Both the position numbers and the translations under genes were made by a program. From Clostridium tetanomorphum (GTDB taxonomy: Bacteria; Bacillota; Clostridia; Clostridiales; Clostridiaceae): a stretch of 64,000 nucleotides of DNA. Under the pieces are notes generated by a model. The model was not told where the DNA came from. It saw nothing but the letters and a program-made list of their open reading frames with translations, and did not search any database. Where the stretch lies: NCBI RefSeq assembly GCF_017873215.1, contig NZ_JAGGKA010000005.1:62001-126000 (forward strand). Reading direction: 5' to 3'. Positions 17,431 to 26,704 of the stretch are shown piece by piece (position 1 is the first letter of the stretch; each line of letters starts with the position of its first letter).

Positions 17431-18156
17431 TTAATATTCATGTTCACAAAGAGCCTTTAAAATATCCTCCTTTATTTTCATTAACTTATGTAAAGTTAAA
17501 TCTCTTGGATAATTTTCCTCTATATTACAATCTCTTATTACCTTCCCTTTATCTAAAATTATAATTCTGTGTCCTAGTAAAATTGCTTCATCTATATTAT
17601 GAGTTACAAAGACTATTCCTTTTTTAGTCTCTTCATATAAATTTATAATCTCTTTTTGCAAATTATATCTTGTAAAATAATCTAGCGCTGCAAAAGGCTC
17701 GTCCATTAACATTATGTCTGGCTCATATGCAAGCGCACGAGCTATTGAAACTCTATGAGCCATACCACCTGAAAGCTGATTTGGATAAGCTTCTGAGAAA
17801 TTTTCCAATTTCATAAGTTTCAAAAACTTATCTTCTATTTCTTTGTGTCTTTTACTTAAATAAAATGTTATATTCTCTCTTACCGTAAGCCAAGGCATAA
17901 GTCTACTTTCTTGAAATACCATTCCTATTTTAGGTTTAAATTCAGTTTCATCTTTATAAAATAATATGCTTCCTGAAGTGGTTTTTTCTAGTCCTCCTAA
18001 TAATCTTAAAAGAGTTGTTTTCCCACATCCACTTTTTCCAAGAATTATAGTTATTCTATCACTTTCTATATTTAGGTTGATATTTTTTAGCACTCTATGT
18101 TTTTTGCTATTTACTGTGTAATCTTTATTTAAATTACTTATACTATAGCCCTTCAT
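17431..18156 (-). CDS. NitT/TauT-family ABC transporter ATPase
   Basis: The protein (241 residues from 18156) has Walker A ILGKSGCGKTTLLRLLGG, the Q-loop in MVFQESRLMPWLTVRENI, signature LSGGMAHRVSIARALA, Walker B ILMDEPFAALD (as MLMDEPFAALD) and the switch histidine in VFVTHNIDEA. I prefer the ATG at 18156, with AGAGGT 8 bp upstream, over one two codons earlier. It overlaps the permease gene by 14 bp. It energises import by the adjacent permease and binding protein. Confidence 0.92.
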   Translation of the reverse strand: MKGYSISNLNKDYTVNSKKHRVLKNINLNIESDRITIILGKSGCGKTTLLRLLGGLEKTTSGSILFYKDETEFKPKIGMVFQESRLMPWLTVRENITFYLSKRHKEIEDKFLKLMKLENFSEAYPNQLSGGMAHRVSIARALAYEPDIMLMDEPFAALDYFTRYNLQKEIINLYEETKKGIVFVTHNIDEAILLGHRIIILDKGKVIRDCNIEENYPRDLTLHKLMKIKEDILKALCEHEY

Positions 18157-18919
18157 TATCATCTACCTCTAGCTTCCAAACATTAATTTTCCTCACTAAA
18201 AATGAGAATATATAATCCATTAAACTTCCTAATATTCCTATAGATAGAATACCTACAATTACTACATCTGACCTTGAAAGTTGTTGTCCATCTAAAATAA
18301 GATATCCTAGCCCCGAAGATGCTGCTACCATTTCTGCTCCTATTATAGCCCTCCAGCTATATCCTATACCAAGCCTCATTCCAACTAATATATTAGGAAT
18401 GGATGATGGTATTATTATTTTAAAAAATATATCTCTTTTAGATAAATTAAAAATCTTTCCTACTTCTATTAATTTCTTGTCACAACTCTCAACACCCTTT
18501 ATGGTATTTAAAAATACAGGGAAAAATGAAGCTAATACTATTATTATTATTTTCGATTTTTCCCCTATGCCGAACCATAAAATAAGCATAGGAACTAATG
18601 CTAAAGGTGGAGTATGCCTTATAAACTCTAGTAAAGGCTTAAAATAGGCATATATACTTTTATTTACTCCAAATAAAATTCCAAGAGGAATTGCTAAAAT
18701 AAAAGTTATAAAAAAACCTGATAAAATCCTTATTAAGCTTTGCTCTATATGCTTAAATAGAATTCCTGAAGTCATAAGCGTAAGGGTACTTTGAAAAACA
18801 GATTTTGGCGAAGGAAGTATATAACTACTCCAACAATTATTTATACTACCAATACACCATATAGCAAATATTATTATTATAATAATATATCCCTTTAGTT
18901 TATACCCCATCTCCTGCAT
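18143..18919 (-). CDS. NitT/TauT-family ABC transporter permease
   Basis: The roughly 258-residue inner-membrane permease has six helices and the EAA loop GKIFNLSKRDIFFKIIIPSSI, where it contacts the ATPase, plus LGYLILDGQQLSRSDVVIVGI. The start at 18919 is chosen because AAGGGGG lies just upstream; a GTG at 18934 and an ATG at 18910 are alternatives. The gene overlaps the end of the upstream H-cluster-like gene, so the operon is translationally tight. Confidence 0.9.
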   Translation of the reverse strand: MQEMGYKLKGYIIIIIIFAIWCIGSINNCWSSYILPSPKSVFQSTLTLMTSGILFKHIEQSLIRILSGFFITFILAIPLGILFGVNKSIYAYFKPLLEFIRHTPPLALVPMLILWFGIGEKSKIIIIVLASFFPVFLNTIKGVESCDKKLIEVGKIFNLSKRDIFFKIIIPSSIPNILVGMRLGIGYSWRAIIGAEMVAASSGLGYLILDGQQLSRSDVVIVGILSIGILGSLMDYIFSFLVRKINVWKLEVDDNEGL

Positions 18920-19532
18920 TGCATCCCCCTTCACACAATAGCATTTCTACAAGATCAATGTTTTCATTATTTTTTATTGTATTTTCAAATGCTCCCAATA
19001 CCTGTTCTTTTCCACTTACTTCTAAAACCTTTAAATTTAAGTCTCTAAAAAATCCAAGAGGAATAGGAGATTTATCACATTTTTCTTCCTTTTTTATGTT
19101 TAATTCATCACATATATCATTCCATGTTTTAAATAAAACTTCTACTTTTCCCTCACTTTTGAATATAAAATTTCCCATATCCTTTAATGAACTACAAGGT
19201 GTAGTTATTAAAAGTCTATTATTCTTATCATTTTTTATGTATAAGTCATATAAAACCCTAGCACTATGAATTAATATTGGTTCTATTTCAGGTATATAGA
19301 AATTAATATTTTTTATTCTTTCTTCTATATATTCAATAGCCGCTGGACACCTTGTATCCATTACTATTTTATCTTCCTTTATACATACATTTTTAAATTT
19401 GCTTCTTACAATCTCAACTTGGCTAGGAGGCTCTACAACTATATAACCTTTATTTCCTAACTCTTCTATTAAATTCTCAATTGTATAAAAATACATAGCG
19501 TTAACTACAGGATTTATCCAAATATAATTCAT
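18900..19532 (-). CDS. Small [FeFe]-hydrogenase-like (H-cluster domain) protein
   Basis: This 210-residue protein carries degenerate versions of all three H-cluster motifs in order. They are DTRCPAAIEYI (Cys62; cf. TSCCPGW), TTPCSSLKDMG (Cys113; cf. PCxxKKxE), and EMLLCEGGCNAGDGV at the C-terminus (Cys200, Cys204; cf. CPGGCxxGGG). The four cysteines match those that hold the [4Fe-4S] part of the H-cluster. The lysine and glutamate of motif 2 are absent, as are the ferredoxin domains and about 140 residues of the usual catalytic domain. It is the first gene of an ABC-transporter operon with a Fur-like site. A sensor or ligand-handling role is possible; hydrogenase activity is unlikely. Confidence 0.6.
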   Translation of the reverse strand: MNYIWINPVVNAMYFYTIENLIEELGNKGYIVVEPPSQVEIVRSKFKNVCIKEDKIVMDTRCPAAIEYIEERIKNINFYIPEIEPILIHSARVLYDLYIKNDKNNRLLITTPCSSLKDMGNFIFKSEGKVEVLFKTWNDICDELNIKKEEKCDKSPIPLGFFRDLNLKVLEVSGKEQVLGAFENTIKNNENIDLVEMLLCEGGCNAGDGV

Positions 19533-19734
19533 TATTATTCCAACTTTCTAATGTTTTTAATGTTAACCATATAAAAAATATTAAAGTAATTTAATACATA
19601 GCTTTATCTAATACATTATAAGATGCTCCCTTAATAATTCTACTACTTTAATATTCTGTTACCTAATCTTTCGAAAAATTCTCTCATTAAATTTCAAATA
19701 TTATTTTATTAGCATACAATTAATAGTTCCTTGT

Positions 19735-19753
19735 GATAATGAATATCATTTTC
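19735..19753 (-). promoter_or_regulatory. Fur-box-like operator upstream of the H-cluster/ABC operon
   Basis: GATAATGAATATCATTTTC matches the 19-bp Fur consensus GATAATGATAATCATTATC at 16 positions. It sits just downstream of the -10 element, so binding would block transcription under iron-replete conditions. Confidence 0.65.
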
Positions 19754-19767
19754 AATATATGAATTAT

Positions 19768-19796
19768 ATTATAACAATTATATTATCTTAAGTCAA
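19768..19796 (-). promoter_or_regulatory. Promoter of the H-cluster/ABC operon
   Basis: On the minus strand TTGACT (19791-19796) lies 17 bp from a perfect TATAAT (19768-19773). It predicts a leader of about 230 nt before the first gene. I see no recognisable riboswitch in that leader. Confidence 0.75.
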
Positions 19797-19834
19797 AAGC
19801 TTAATTGTTTAAATGAAACTTATTTAAAAGAAAA

Positions 19835-19860
19835 TAATCCACTATACACTTAGTGGATTA
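19835..19860 (-). terminator. Terminator of the phosphoesterase gene
   Basis: TAATCCACTA pairs with TAGTGGATTA immediately after the stop codon. T-rich sequence follows on the minus strand. Confidence 0.75.
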
Positions 19861-20334
19861 TTAACCATAGATATTAGAGTACTTAAATTCAACTGTATAT
19901 TTATCATTTTCAAAAGTTAAAATTGCCATGCTAATGGGTAGACTAAATCTTCTAGGTCCTGCCCCACCTGGATTTATATATAATATATTACCTTTTTCTA
20001 TTTCATAAGCTTTATGTGAATGTCCAAATATAACTATATCTATTCCCGCAGCCTCTGGATCAATGTCCATTGTATTAATATCATGTATAACATATATATA
20101 TTTACCTTCAAACTCTATAATATCTGAAAAAGGTAACTTCTCTTTTAACTTTCCTTTATCACAGTTTCCTCTTACAATAACTAGCTTGGAACACAATTTA
20201 TTTAATTCTTCTATTATCTTTTCATTATCAACGTCCCCTGCATGAATTATCATATCAACCTTTTTTAACTCTTCAATAAATTCATCTCTTAAAAAACCAT
20301 GTGTATCTGAAATAACACCTATCTTCTTTATCAT
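19861..20334 (-). CDS. YfcE-type metallophosphoesterase
   Basis: This 157-residue calcineurin-like phosphoesterase shows the full metal-binding set: GVISDTHG (D, H), IIHAGDVDN, VIVRGNCD and VIFGHSHKA, and ends with INPGGAGPRR. I start it at 20334, where AAAGGTG precedes the ATG; an upstream ATG at 20364 would add ten residues outside the conserved domain. Family members act on phosphodiesters. The substrate here is unknown. Isolated gene. Confidence 0.88.
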   Translation of the reverse strand: MIKKIGVISDTHGFLRDEFIEELKKVDMIIHAGDVDNEKIIEELNKLCSKLVIVRGNCDKGKLKEKLPFSDIIEFEGKYIYVIHDINTMDIDPEAAGIDIVIFGHSHKAYEIEKGNILYINPGGAGPRRFSLPISMAILTFENDKYTVEFKYSNIYG

Positions 20335-20572
20335 TATATTTTCACCTTTAGTATATATTTTCATATTATATATATTAAATAAAATAATTCATATTGTCTA
20401 TAACATTTTATAAAGATTTAAACTTAAAGTTAACAAATTGTTCACAATTTTATTTGCAATTTTTCATTTCATATATTTTGCGAAATGACACAATTCCTTA
20501 CATTTTCTAATAATATACTTTTCCTTATGTATAATTATGTACACTTATGAATAAATAAATTTCTTATTAATA

Positions 20573-20620
20573 AACCTTTACATTAAAGAATTGTCTTTTA
20601 AAATTCTTTATGTAAAGGTT
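20573..20620 (+). other. Long inverted repeat with T run in the 579-bp intergenic region
   Basis: AACCTTTACAT and ATGTAAAGGTT, with inner arms AAAGAAT/ATTCTTT, form a long stem followed on the plus strand by a run of seven T. It looks like an intrinsic terminator, yet no plus-strand gene lies upstream. It may end an unannotated short transcript or be a remnant. The rest of 20,365-20,943 holds only the promoter noted separately. Confidence 0.45.
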
Positions 20621-20765
20621 ATCATTTTTTTAACTATTTCTACAATAGAATAATAATATTCAAAATATGTTTGTCTCGAATAACCTCCTTTTGTGACATT
20701 AGATATGGTTTTGCTTGTTTTTGATAATATTTAAATTTAAGTAATATAATGGTTAAAAACCTGCA

Positions 20766-20794
20766 TTGACACAGTAATTTACCATTGATATAAT
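20766..20794 (+). promoter_or_regulatory. Near-consensus promoter of the transporter/peptidase pair
   Basis: TTGACA (20766-20771), 17-bp spacer and TATAAT (20789-20794) match the sigma-A consensus perfectly. The transcript would start about 140 nt before the transporter ATG. Confidence 0.8.
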
Positions 20795-20943
20795 TGACAA
20801 AAATTAAGCTAAAAAGTTATCAAATTTAGAAAATACCGGTATTAATTAAATATTCTATAATTTGATCTCACAAATACATAAACTTTTTAATCTTAATTAG
20901 AAGATCATAATATAAAAAACATAAATGAAAGGGGCTTATTATT

Positions 20944-22128
20944 ATGAATTATAGTGTAATTGGGGCTTTCACTATTATTTTAATTGTATTGACATCTGGC
21001 GAAATTATTTCAATGAAAACTAAGGCATTTGTTCCTTCAGTTTTTGTGTCTGCAGTATTATTTTTAATTGGATTTTGGACTTTTATGCCAAAAGATATTA
21101 TTGCTAAGGGTTCATTTGCAACTCCTATAGTATATGTATCAATGTATCTATTGTTAGTACACATGGGTACATTGATGAGTCTAAAAGAGTTACTATCTCA
21201 ATGGCGAACAGTTCTAATGGCTCTTGCTGGAATTCTTGGTATATGCATAATGACTTTAACCATAGGTAAGATATTATTTGGATGGCAGACTGTTGTGGCT
21301 GCTACTCCTCCTCTTACTGGTGGAGTTGTAGCATCAATATTAATGTCTAAAGCTGCTGCAGATAAAGGGTTAACATCTATTGCTGTACTTGCTACCTGTA
21401 TGTATATAATGCAAGGCTTCATTGGATACCCAATTTCAGCCTTCTGCTTAAAAAAAGAAGCAAAACGTGTATTAGGAATTTATAAGAATAGTGGTAAAGA
21501 AGCTAATTTAACTAAATCTGAAATTGCATGTGAACTTGCTGAACCAAAAAAGAAGTTTCTTCCTCCACTGCCACAAGAGTATCAAACTCCTTATGTAATC
21601 TTATTAAAATTGGGATTTGTTGGTTGGATAGCCTCTAAAATTAGTCCAATTGTACATATTAATGATTTTGTACTTTGCTTAATTTTAGGTGTTATTTCCT
21701 GTGAAATTGGATTCTTAGAAGAAAAAGCATTAAATAAAGCTAATTCCTTTGGATTTCTTATGACTGTACTTATGGCATTTATATTTGCTAACCTTTCTCA
21801 AGCTACACCATCTATGTTAAAACAAATAGCTCTTCCACTATTCGGAATTATTATTTTGGGTGTGACTGGCATGTATATTATTTGCTTAATATTGGGAAAT
21901 ACACTAGGATTTTCAAAGGAAATGGCATTCGCTTGTACACTTACTGCATTATATGGATTCCCGGCAGACTATATTTTAACTCATGAAGCGATTAAATCTG
22001 TATGTGAAACAAAAGAAGAAAGAGAGTATGTACTTGATGACATGCTTCCCAAGATGCTTGTAGCTGGTTTTACCACTGTTACAATAGCATCAGTTATTAT
22101 AGCCGGTTTCTTCGTAAAATTATTATAG
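20944..22128 (+). CDS. Putative transporter, ten-helix membrane protein
   Basis: The 394-residue protein has about ten hydrophobic segments and a short cytoplasmic loop near residues 175-215 (KKEAKRVLGIYKNSGKEAN). Glycine-rich helix breaks such as VVAATPPLTGGVVASILMS in the third block and ALYGFPADYILTHEA near the end recall the glutamate symporter/2-hydroxycarboxylate type of fold, but I cannot place it in a named family. The M20 peptidase begins 53 bp downstream. An importer of peptides or N-acyl amino acids hydrolysed by that peptidase is an inference. Confidence 0.65.
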   Translation: MNYSVIGAFTIILIVLTSGEIISMKTKAFVPSVFVSAVLFLIGFWTFMPKDIIAKGSFATPIVYVSMYLLLVHMGTLMSLKELLSQWRTVLMALAGILGICIMTLTIGKILFGWQTVVAATPPLTGGVVASILMSKAAADKGLTSIAVLATCMYIMQGFIGYPISAFCLKKEAKRVLGIYKNSGKEANLTKSEIACELAEPKKKFLPPLPQEYQTPYVILLKLGFVGWIASKISPIVHINDFVLCLILGVISCEIGFLEEKALNKANSFGFLMTVLMAFIFANLSQATPSMLKQIALPLFGIIILGVTGMYIICLILGNTLGFSKEMAFACTLTALYGFPADYILTHEAIKSVCETKEEREYVLDDMLPKMLVAGFTTVTIASVIIAGFFVKLL

Positions 22129-22181
22129 CTTATATATTAAATTAAATCACATAGATAAAAATATTTTAGGGGGCAAAACAT

Positions 22182-23339
22182 ATGACAATAAGAGAAATAT
22201 CTAAAAAGTATAAACAAAATGTTATTGATTTAAGGAGAACTTTTCATAAATATCCTGAGGCTAGTTTAAATGAATATAATACAAGCGAACTTATAAAAAA
22301 AGAATTACATAAACTTGGTATTCAATATAAAACCGCTGCTAATACAGGGATTATTGCTGAAATTAAAGGTAAAAATTCTGAACAAACCGTAGCTTTAAGA
22401 GCTGACATAGACGCATTATCTGTTACTGAATTGAATGAATGTGACTTCAAGTCTCAAAATGAAGGCCTTATGCATGCTTGTGGACATGACTGTCATATAT
22501 CAATGTTATTAGGTGCTGCTATGATTTTAAATGATATAAAAGATACACTTAATGGTACAGTAAGATTAATATTCCAACCTGCTGAAGAAGTTGCTAAAGG
22601 TGCAAAAATGATGATAGAAGCTGGAGCTCTTGAAGGAGTAGATGGAATATTTGGTATGCATGTATGGAGCGATATAGAATGTGGCTCAGTATGTGTGCAA
22701 GAAGGGCCATTAATGGCGTCTGCTGACTTATTTAGCATTAAAGTAAAGGGAAAAGGTGGACATGGTTCTGCACCTCATCAAGGTATAGATGCAGTTTTAG
22801 CTTCTTCCGCAATAGTTATGAATCTACAAACTATAGTCAGTAGAGAATTAAATCCTCTACAGCCTACAGTTGTAAGTGTTGGTTCTCTTAACGCTGGCTC
22901 AAGATTTAATGTTATTGCAAGTGAAGGTACCCTAACCGGTACTACAAGATGCTTTAGCCCTGAAATAAGAGATAAATTTCCTAAAATTCTTGAAAGAGTA
23001 GCCAAAGATACAGCTGCTACATTTAGAGCAGAAGCAGAACTTCAATATTCATATGGAACTCCTACAGTAATTAATAATAAAGAATGCTCTAAATTAGCAG
23101 AAAAATCTTTAGAGAAAATTGGTTCAAAACCTGTAATTATCGAAAAAATTATGGGGGCAGAAGATTTTGCAGAGTACTTAAATAAAGTTCCAGGTGTACT
23201 AGCTTTAGTTGGCGTAAGAAATGAAGCTAAAAATGCATGTTATCCACAGCATCATCCTCATTATACTATAGATGAAGAAGCTCTAGAAATTGGTTCTGCT
23301 CTTTATGCACAATATGCACAAGATTTTTTAAATAAATAA
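22182..23339 (+). CDS. M20-family amidohydrolase/peptidase
   Basis: The 385-residue cytosolic enzyme matches the hippurate hydrolase/N-acyl-amino-acid amidohydrolase group. Seen are RRTFHKYPEASLNE, ALRADIDALSVTE, the metal site HACGHDCHISM, the base QPAEEVAKGAKMM, and GMHVWSDIECGSV and the dimerisation-domain GKGGHGSAPHQGIDA. It cleaves amide bonds of acylated amino acids or small peptides with divalent metal. The Shine-Dalgarno is GGGGGC. It is paired with the upstream membrane protein. Confidence 0.92.
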   Translation: MTIREISKKYKQNVIDLRRTFHKYPEASLNEYNTSELIKKELHKLGIQYKTAANTGIIAEIKGKNSEQTVALRADIDALSVTELNECDFKSQNEGLMHACGHDCHISMLLGAAMILNDIKDTLNGTVRLIFQPAEEVAKGAKMMIEAGALEGVDGIFGMHVWSDIECGSVCVQEGPLMASADLFSIKVKGKGGHGSAPHQGIDAVLASSAIVMNLQTIVSRELNPLQPTVVSVGSLNAGSRFNVIASEGTLTGTTRCFSPEIRDKFPKILERVAKDTAATFRAEAELQYSYGTPTVINNKECSKLAEKSLEKIGSKPVIIEKIMGAEDFAEYLNKVPGVLALVGVRNEAKNACYPQHHPHYTIDEEALEIGSALYAQYAQDFLNK

Positions 23340-23398
23340 GTTTAAAAATTTAATACTTCAATTATTACTCATATATGTTACTTAATAAAGTTTAAAAA

Positions 23399-23452
23399 AT
23401 ATCCTGTAAGATAACATACAGTCTCTTTTTCTGTGTCTATCTTACAGGATAT
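23399..23452. terminator. Terminator after the M20 peptidase gene
   Basis: TATCCTGTAAGATA pairs with TATCTTACAGGATA around a long T-rich loop. It lies between convergent genes and probably serves both. Confidence 0.7.
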
Positions 23453-23535
23453 AGTTTAAAAGTAATTTTTAGAATAAACCAGCTCTTTTTCTTGCATAAT
23501 TTATTTATATTAACAAACAAATGAATATATAAAAA

Positions 23536-24621
23536 TTATATTAAAAATCCAAATTTCATCCAAGGTTCAATATAGTCTAATAAAAATATCTCCTCATCTA
23601 CTATTTTTCCTACTACATTAGTTTTTCCTGTATTCTTCATATCTTTAAGTGCAATTTGCAATTCTCCTGCATATCTTTTATAAAGTGATGATTCAATTAA
23701 TATGTCTCCTTTTTTTATATCTACAATGTTAAATGGCTCAAACTTATGTTCTTTATACTTTACTCTGCTTTCAGTTGACCTTATAACATAGTCAGATACA
23801 TCTCCTCTATTTAAATGTGATTCATCAAGGACTATTTTTCTTTCAAGCTCAGGAATATTTTTTTCAAGCTGTACTTTAAATTCTAGCTTATTTTTATTAA
23901 GCTTGCTTAAAGTTTTTAATTCTTCTTCTGATGCAAACTGATTTGCAATAATAACATCATCTATCAATCCTGTAGCAAATAAATGTTTTGCTTGTACATC
24001 TATAGATAAATCTCTATGCATTTCTAAAGTGCAAAGTCCTTCTTCTACAGGCCAAGGTCCAAACTTAGCTTCTTTAGAATTTACAAAGGCTGCTGTTCTT
24101 ATTCCTAAACTTTTAAACTTCTTACTACATTTTATAAAGTGGTCATAACTTAGTCCTGTATATATATGAGGATAAAAATTATGACATGCCAATATATTTT
24201 CTGTATTAGGCTTATAAGATAAAATATTATCTATATATTTTGTTCCACTGCTCATATTTAATTCTATTTTTATATTATACTTATTAAATGACATTATAGA
24301 TTCTTCAAGTCCACTAAATCCTAAATCTAGTCTTAATCCATAGAGTCCCATTTCTTTAAAAATAGATAAATTATTATAAGATATGTTCATTCTTTTAAAT
24401 ACTAATGGATCTACATCTGCTATTACATACATACCCTTTTCATTAGCAAAACTAACTATATCTTTAAAATTATTCACTATATCTTGCAAGTCTTCCCCTT
24501 CTGAAGATATTAAGCAGGTAAATATTCTCTTAAATCCATATTTAGATGCAGTTGATATATATTTTTTAATGTCTTCTTTATTAGAATTTGATGGATATAT
24601 AGATATTCCTAAGTTTTTCAT
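23536..24621 (-). CDS. MupG-family (DUF871) 6-phospho-N-acetylmuramidase-like protein
   Basis: The 361-residue protein matches DUF871/MupG. It has a TIM-barrel N-terminal part (LGISIYPSNS, KRIFTCLISSEG, VIADVDPLVFKRM, GLRLDLGFSG, LACHNFYPHIYTGL) and a cyclophilin-like C-terminal domain from about residue 245. MupG of Staphylococcus cleaves MurNAc-6P-GlcNAc made by a PTS. Here it is the last gene of a PTS operon with cellobiose/lactose-type IIA, IIB and IIC components, so a phosphorylated beta-linked disaccharide is the likely substrate. Cell-wall recycling is inferred. Confidence 0.85.
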   Translation of the reverse strand: MKNLGISIYPSNSNKEDIKKYISTASKYGFKRIFTCLISSEGEDLQDIVNNFKDIVSFANEKGMYVIADVDPLVFKRMNISYNNLSIFKEMGLYGLRLDLGFSGLEESIMSFNKYNIKIELNMSSGTKYIDNILSYKPNTENILACHNFYPHIYTGLSYDHFIKCSKKFKSLGIRTAAFVNSKEAKFGPWPVEEGLCTLEMHRDLSIDVQAKHLFATGLIDDVIIANQFASEEELKTLSKLNKNKLEFKVQLEKNIPELERKIVLDESHLNRGDVSDYVIRSTESRVKYKEHKFEPFNIVDIKKGDILIESSLYKRYAGELQIALKDMKNTGKTNVVGKIVDEEIFLLDYIEPWMKFGFLI

Positions 24622-24660
24622 GAAATCACCTCTCTATAAATCTGAAGCCAAGAAATCTGT

Positions 24661-24957
24661 TTATAATCTTGTATAAACTTCTATTAGTTCGTTAGCTATA
24701 TCCTTTAATGTCATAGTTGTCATTAAATGATCCTGAGCATGTATTAATAGCAATGACACTTCTTTCTTTTCACCTCTTGCTTCTTCTTGTATCAATGTTG
24801 TCTGTTGTTTATGAGCGAATCCTAACTGTTTATTTGCATCTTCAATAAGCTCTCTAGCTTTATCAAAATCACCATTTTTTGCACATTGTATTGCTTCCAT
24901 TGCAGAACTTCTTGCTTCACCACTATAAGTTATAATATTGAGTATAATTTCTTCCAT
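24661..24957 (-). CDS. PTS lactose/cellobiose-type IIA component
   Basis: This 98-residue all-helical protein has the family layout: EEIILNIITYSGEARSSAMEA at the start, then ARELIEDANKQLGFAHKQQT, and the phosphorylation-site histidine in LLLIHAQDHLM (about residue 76). It passes phosphate from HPr to the IIB cysteine. The order in the operon is IIB, IIC, IIA, MupG, with gaps of 14, 51 and 39 bp. Confidence 0.93.
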   Translation of the reverse strand: MEEIILNIITYSGEARSSAMEAIQCAKNGDFDKARELIEDANKQLGFAHKQQTTLIQEEARGEKKEVSLLLIHAQDHLMTTMTLKDIANELIEVYTRL

Positions 24958-25008
24958 AATAAAATCGCTCCCCTTTTCCTACTAAATTTAAGTTAATATA
25001 TAATTACT

Positions 25009-26310
25009 CTAGTTTTGTGAAATATTTTGATTTGCTCCAACCTCATATTGTTTTTCTATTTTCTCACTAGCTATAATGAAAGGAATGTACATTGCTATTC
25101 CTACTATCAAGTTAAATATACATAAAAGTGCTCCTCTTATTGAACCTGTGGCTACAAATCCACCCATTATTGGAGGCGTTGTCCAAGGTAACAAAGCTAT
25201 TGTTCTAGGAACTAATCCTGTATAAATTGCAAAATAACTTATCACTGTTAACACTAAAGGTATCAATATAAATGGAATCAGTAGCATAGGATTTAAAACT
25301 ATAGGTAATCCAAATAAAACTGGTTCATTTATATTAAACCAAGATGGAACTATTCCCAAATTAGCAATTGTTCTCATTTGCTTTCTTTTTGATACTATAT
25401 ATATAGCAGTAAGTAAACATAAACATGTTCCTGCTCCTCCTTGATATACAAAAGCATCAAAGAAAGATTTTGTTACTATATGTGGTATTTGCTCACCTAC
25501 TTTACCTGCTTGAAATGCTTCTATATTCTCTTTTATAAGAGGAACATAAATTGACTGCATTATCGGTTCCATAATATTTGTACCATGTAATCCGAAAAAC
25601 CATAATAAATGTACTAAAAATACTACAATTATAGCTGAACCAAAACTATCTGCTAATCCCATAAGTGGTTTTTGTATTACATCAAATATAAGCTGATGTA
25701 GATCTGTAACTCCTATGGTCACAAGTAAACATCTAAACAGTGAAAATATAACTAAAACAATCATTCCTGGTAGTAACGCTGCAAAAGATTTAGAAACTGC
25801 TGGTGGAACTCCATCAGGCATCTTTATAACAAGTTTTGGATTAGCTGCAAGCCTTACAAATATTTCAGTAGATACAATGGCTACAAATATAGCTACGAAT
25901 AATCCACTAGTTCCCAAAAACGCAAATGGAAGGTTTCCATCTTTTGATGGTGCAAAGAGCATTCCTAAACAAGCAAAGGCTACTAATCCTGACTGCAATG
26001 CATCTGAATCGTAACTTTTAGCTAAATTATATGCTATTGAAAATACTATTAATAATGACATTAGGGCAAAAGTTCCATTCCATATATTTCCGCCTAGACT
26101 CTTCCAACTTTCTCCGCCAAAAATTCCTGCCATAAGTTTCTGATACCCTTTAGCTGGGAAGGCATTAATTAAAACCGCTAATGAACCTGCAATAACTAAT
26201 GGCATTATTGAACAAAAGCCATCACGTACTGCTACTAAATGTCTTTGTGATCCTATTCTACCTGCCACAGGTACAAAATGCTTTTCCAAAAACTCGATTA
26301 TTTTTTTCAT
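25009..26310 (-). CDS. PTS lactose/cellobiose-type IIC permease
   Basis: The 433-residue membrane permease has about ten helices. It starts EFLEKHFVPVAGRIGSQRHL, typical of CelB/ChbC, and has HLLWFFGLHGTNIMEPIM, PSWFNINEPVLFGLPIVLNP with the conserved NEP sugar-binding loop, and PWTTPPIMGGFVATG. It translocates and phosphorylates a disaccharide with IIA and IIB. Its exact substrate is inferred only from the MupG neighbour. Confidence 0.93.
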   Translation of the reverse strand: MKKIIEFLEKHFVPVAGRIGSQRHLVAVRDGFCSIMPLVIAGSLAVLINAFPAKGYQKLMAGIFGGESWKSLGGNIWNGTFALMSLLIVFSIAYNLAKSYDSDALQSGLVAFACLGMLFAPSKDGNLPFAFLGTSGLFVAIFVAIVSTEIFVRLAANPKLVIKMPDGVPPAVSKSFAALLPGMIVLVIFSLFRCLLVTIGVTDLHQLIFDVIQKPLMGLADSFGSAIIVVFLVHLLWFFGLHGTNIMEPIMQSIYVPLIKENIEAFQAGKVGEQIPHIVTKSFFDAFVYQGGAGTCLCLLTAIYIVSKRKQMRTIANLGIVPSWFNINEPVLFGLPIVLNPMLLIPFILIPLVLTVISYFAIYTGLVPRTIALLPWTTPPIMGGFVATGSIRGALLCIFNLIVGIAMYIPFIIASEKIEKQYEVGANQNISQN

Positions 26311-26324
26311 AATATCCTCCTTCT

Positions 26325-26639
26325 TTAATTATTATCTTTCATTAAATTTAAAGCATATTTTAAAACATTTTCTCCATTCATAGTCCCATAATCCATACTA
26401 TTTATTACTTCTACTTTTATTCCTTTCGGTTCTGCCTGAGATTTTATTTTATTAAGTAAATACCTAACCTGTGGTCCCAACAATATAACCTCTGCATCTT
26501 CCATGTTGTTCTTTAACTCTACTTCTGGAACAGCCTTTATTTTTACATTTGTTTGCATCTTTATAGCCGCTGCATTCATTTTTGTAACTAATAGACTTGT
26601 AGACATTCCAGCAGAACATACTAATAAAATGTTTTTCAT
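26325..26639 (-). CDS. PTS lactose/cellobiose-type IIB component
   Basis: The 104-residue protein carries the phosphocysteine loop LLVCSAGMSTSLLV (Cys8) and the fold-defining VILLGPQVRYLLNKI. It is the promoter-proximal gene of the operon, about 65 bp downstream of a sigma-54 promoter. A GGGGG ribosome site precedes the ATG. Confidence 0.93.
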   Translation of the reverse strand: MKNILLVCSAGMSTSLLVTKMNAAAIKMQTNVKIKAVPEVELKNNMEDAEVILLGPQVRYLLNKIKSQAEPKGIKVEVINSMDYGTMNGENVLKYALNLMKDNN

Positions 26640-26704
26640 AAAAATTCCCCCTTAACCCTATTTTTAAATTATATTAATTAAAACTGCATACATAATTTAT
26701 ATTG

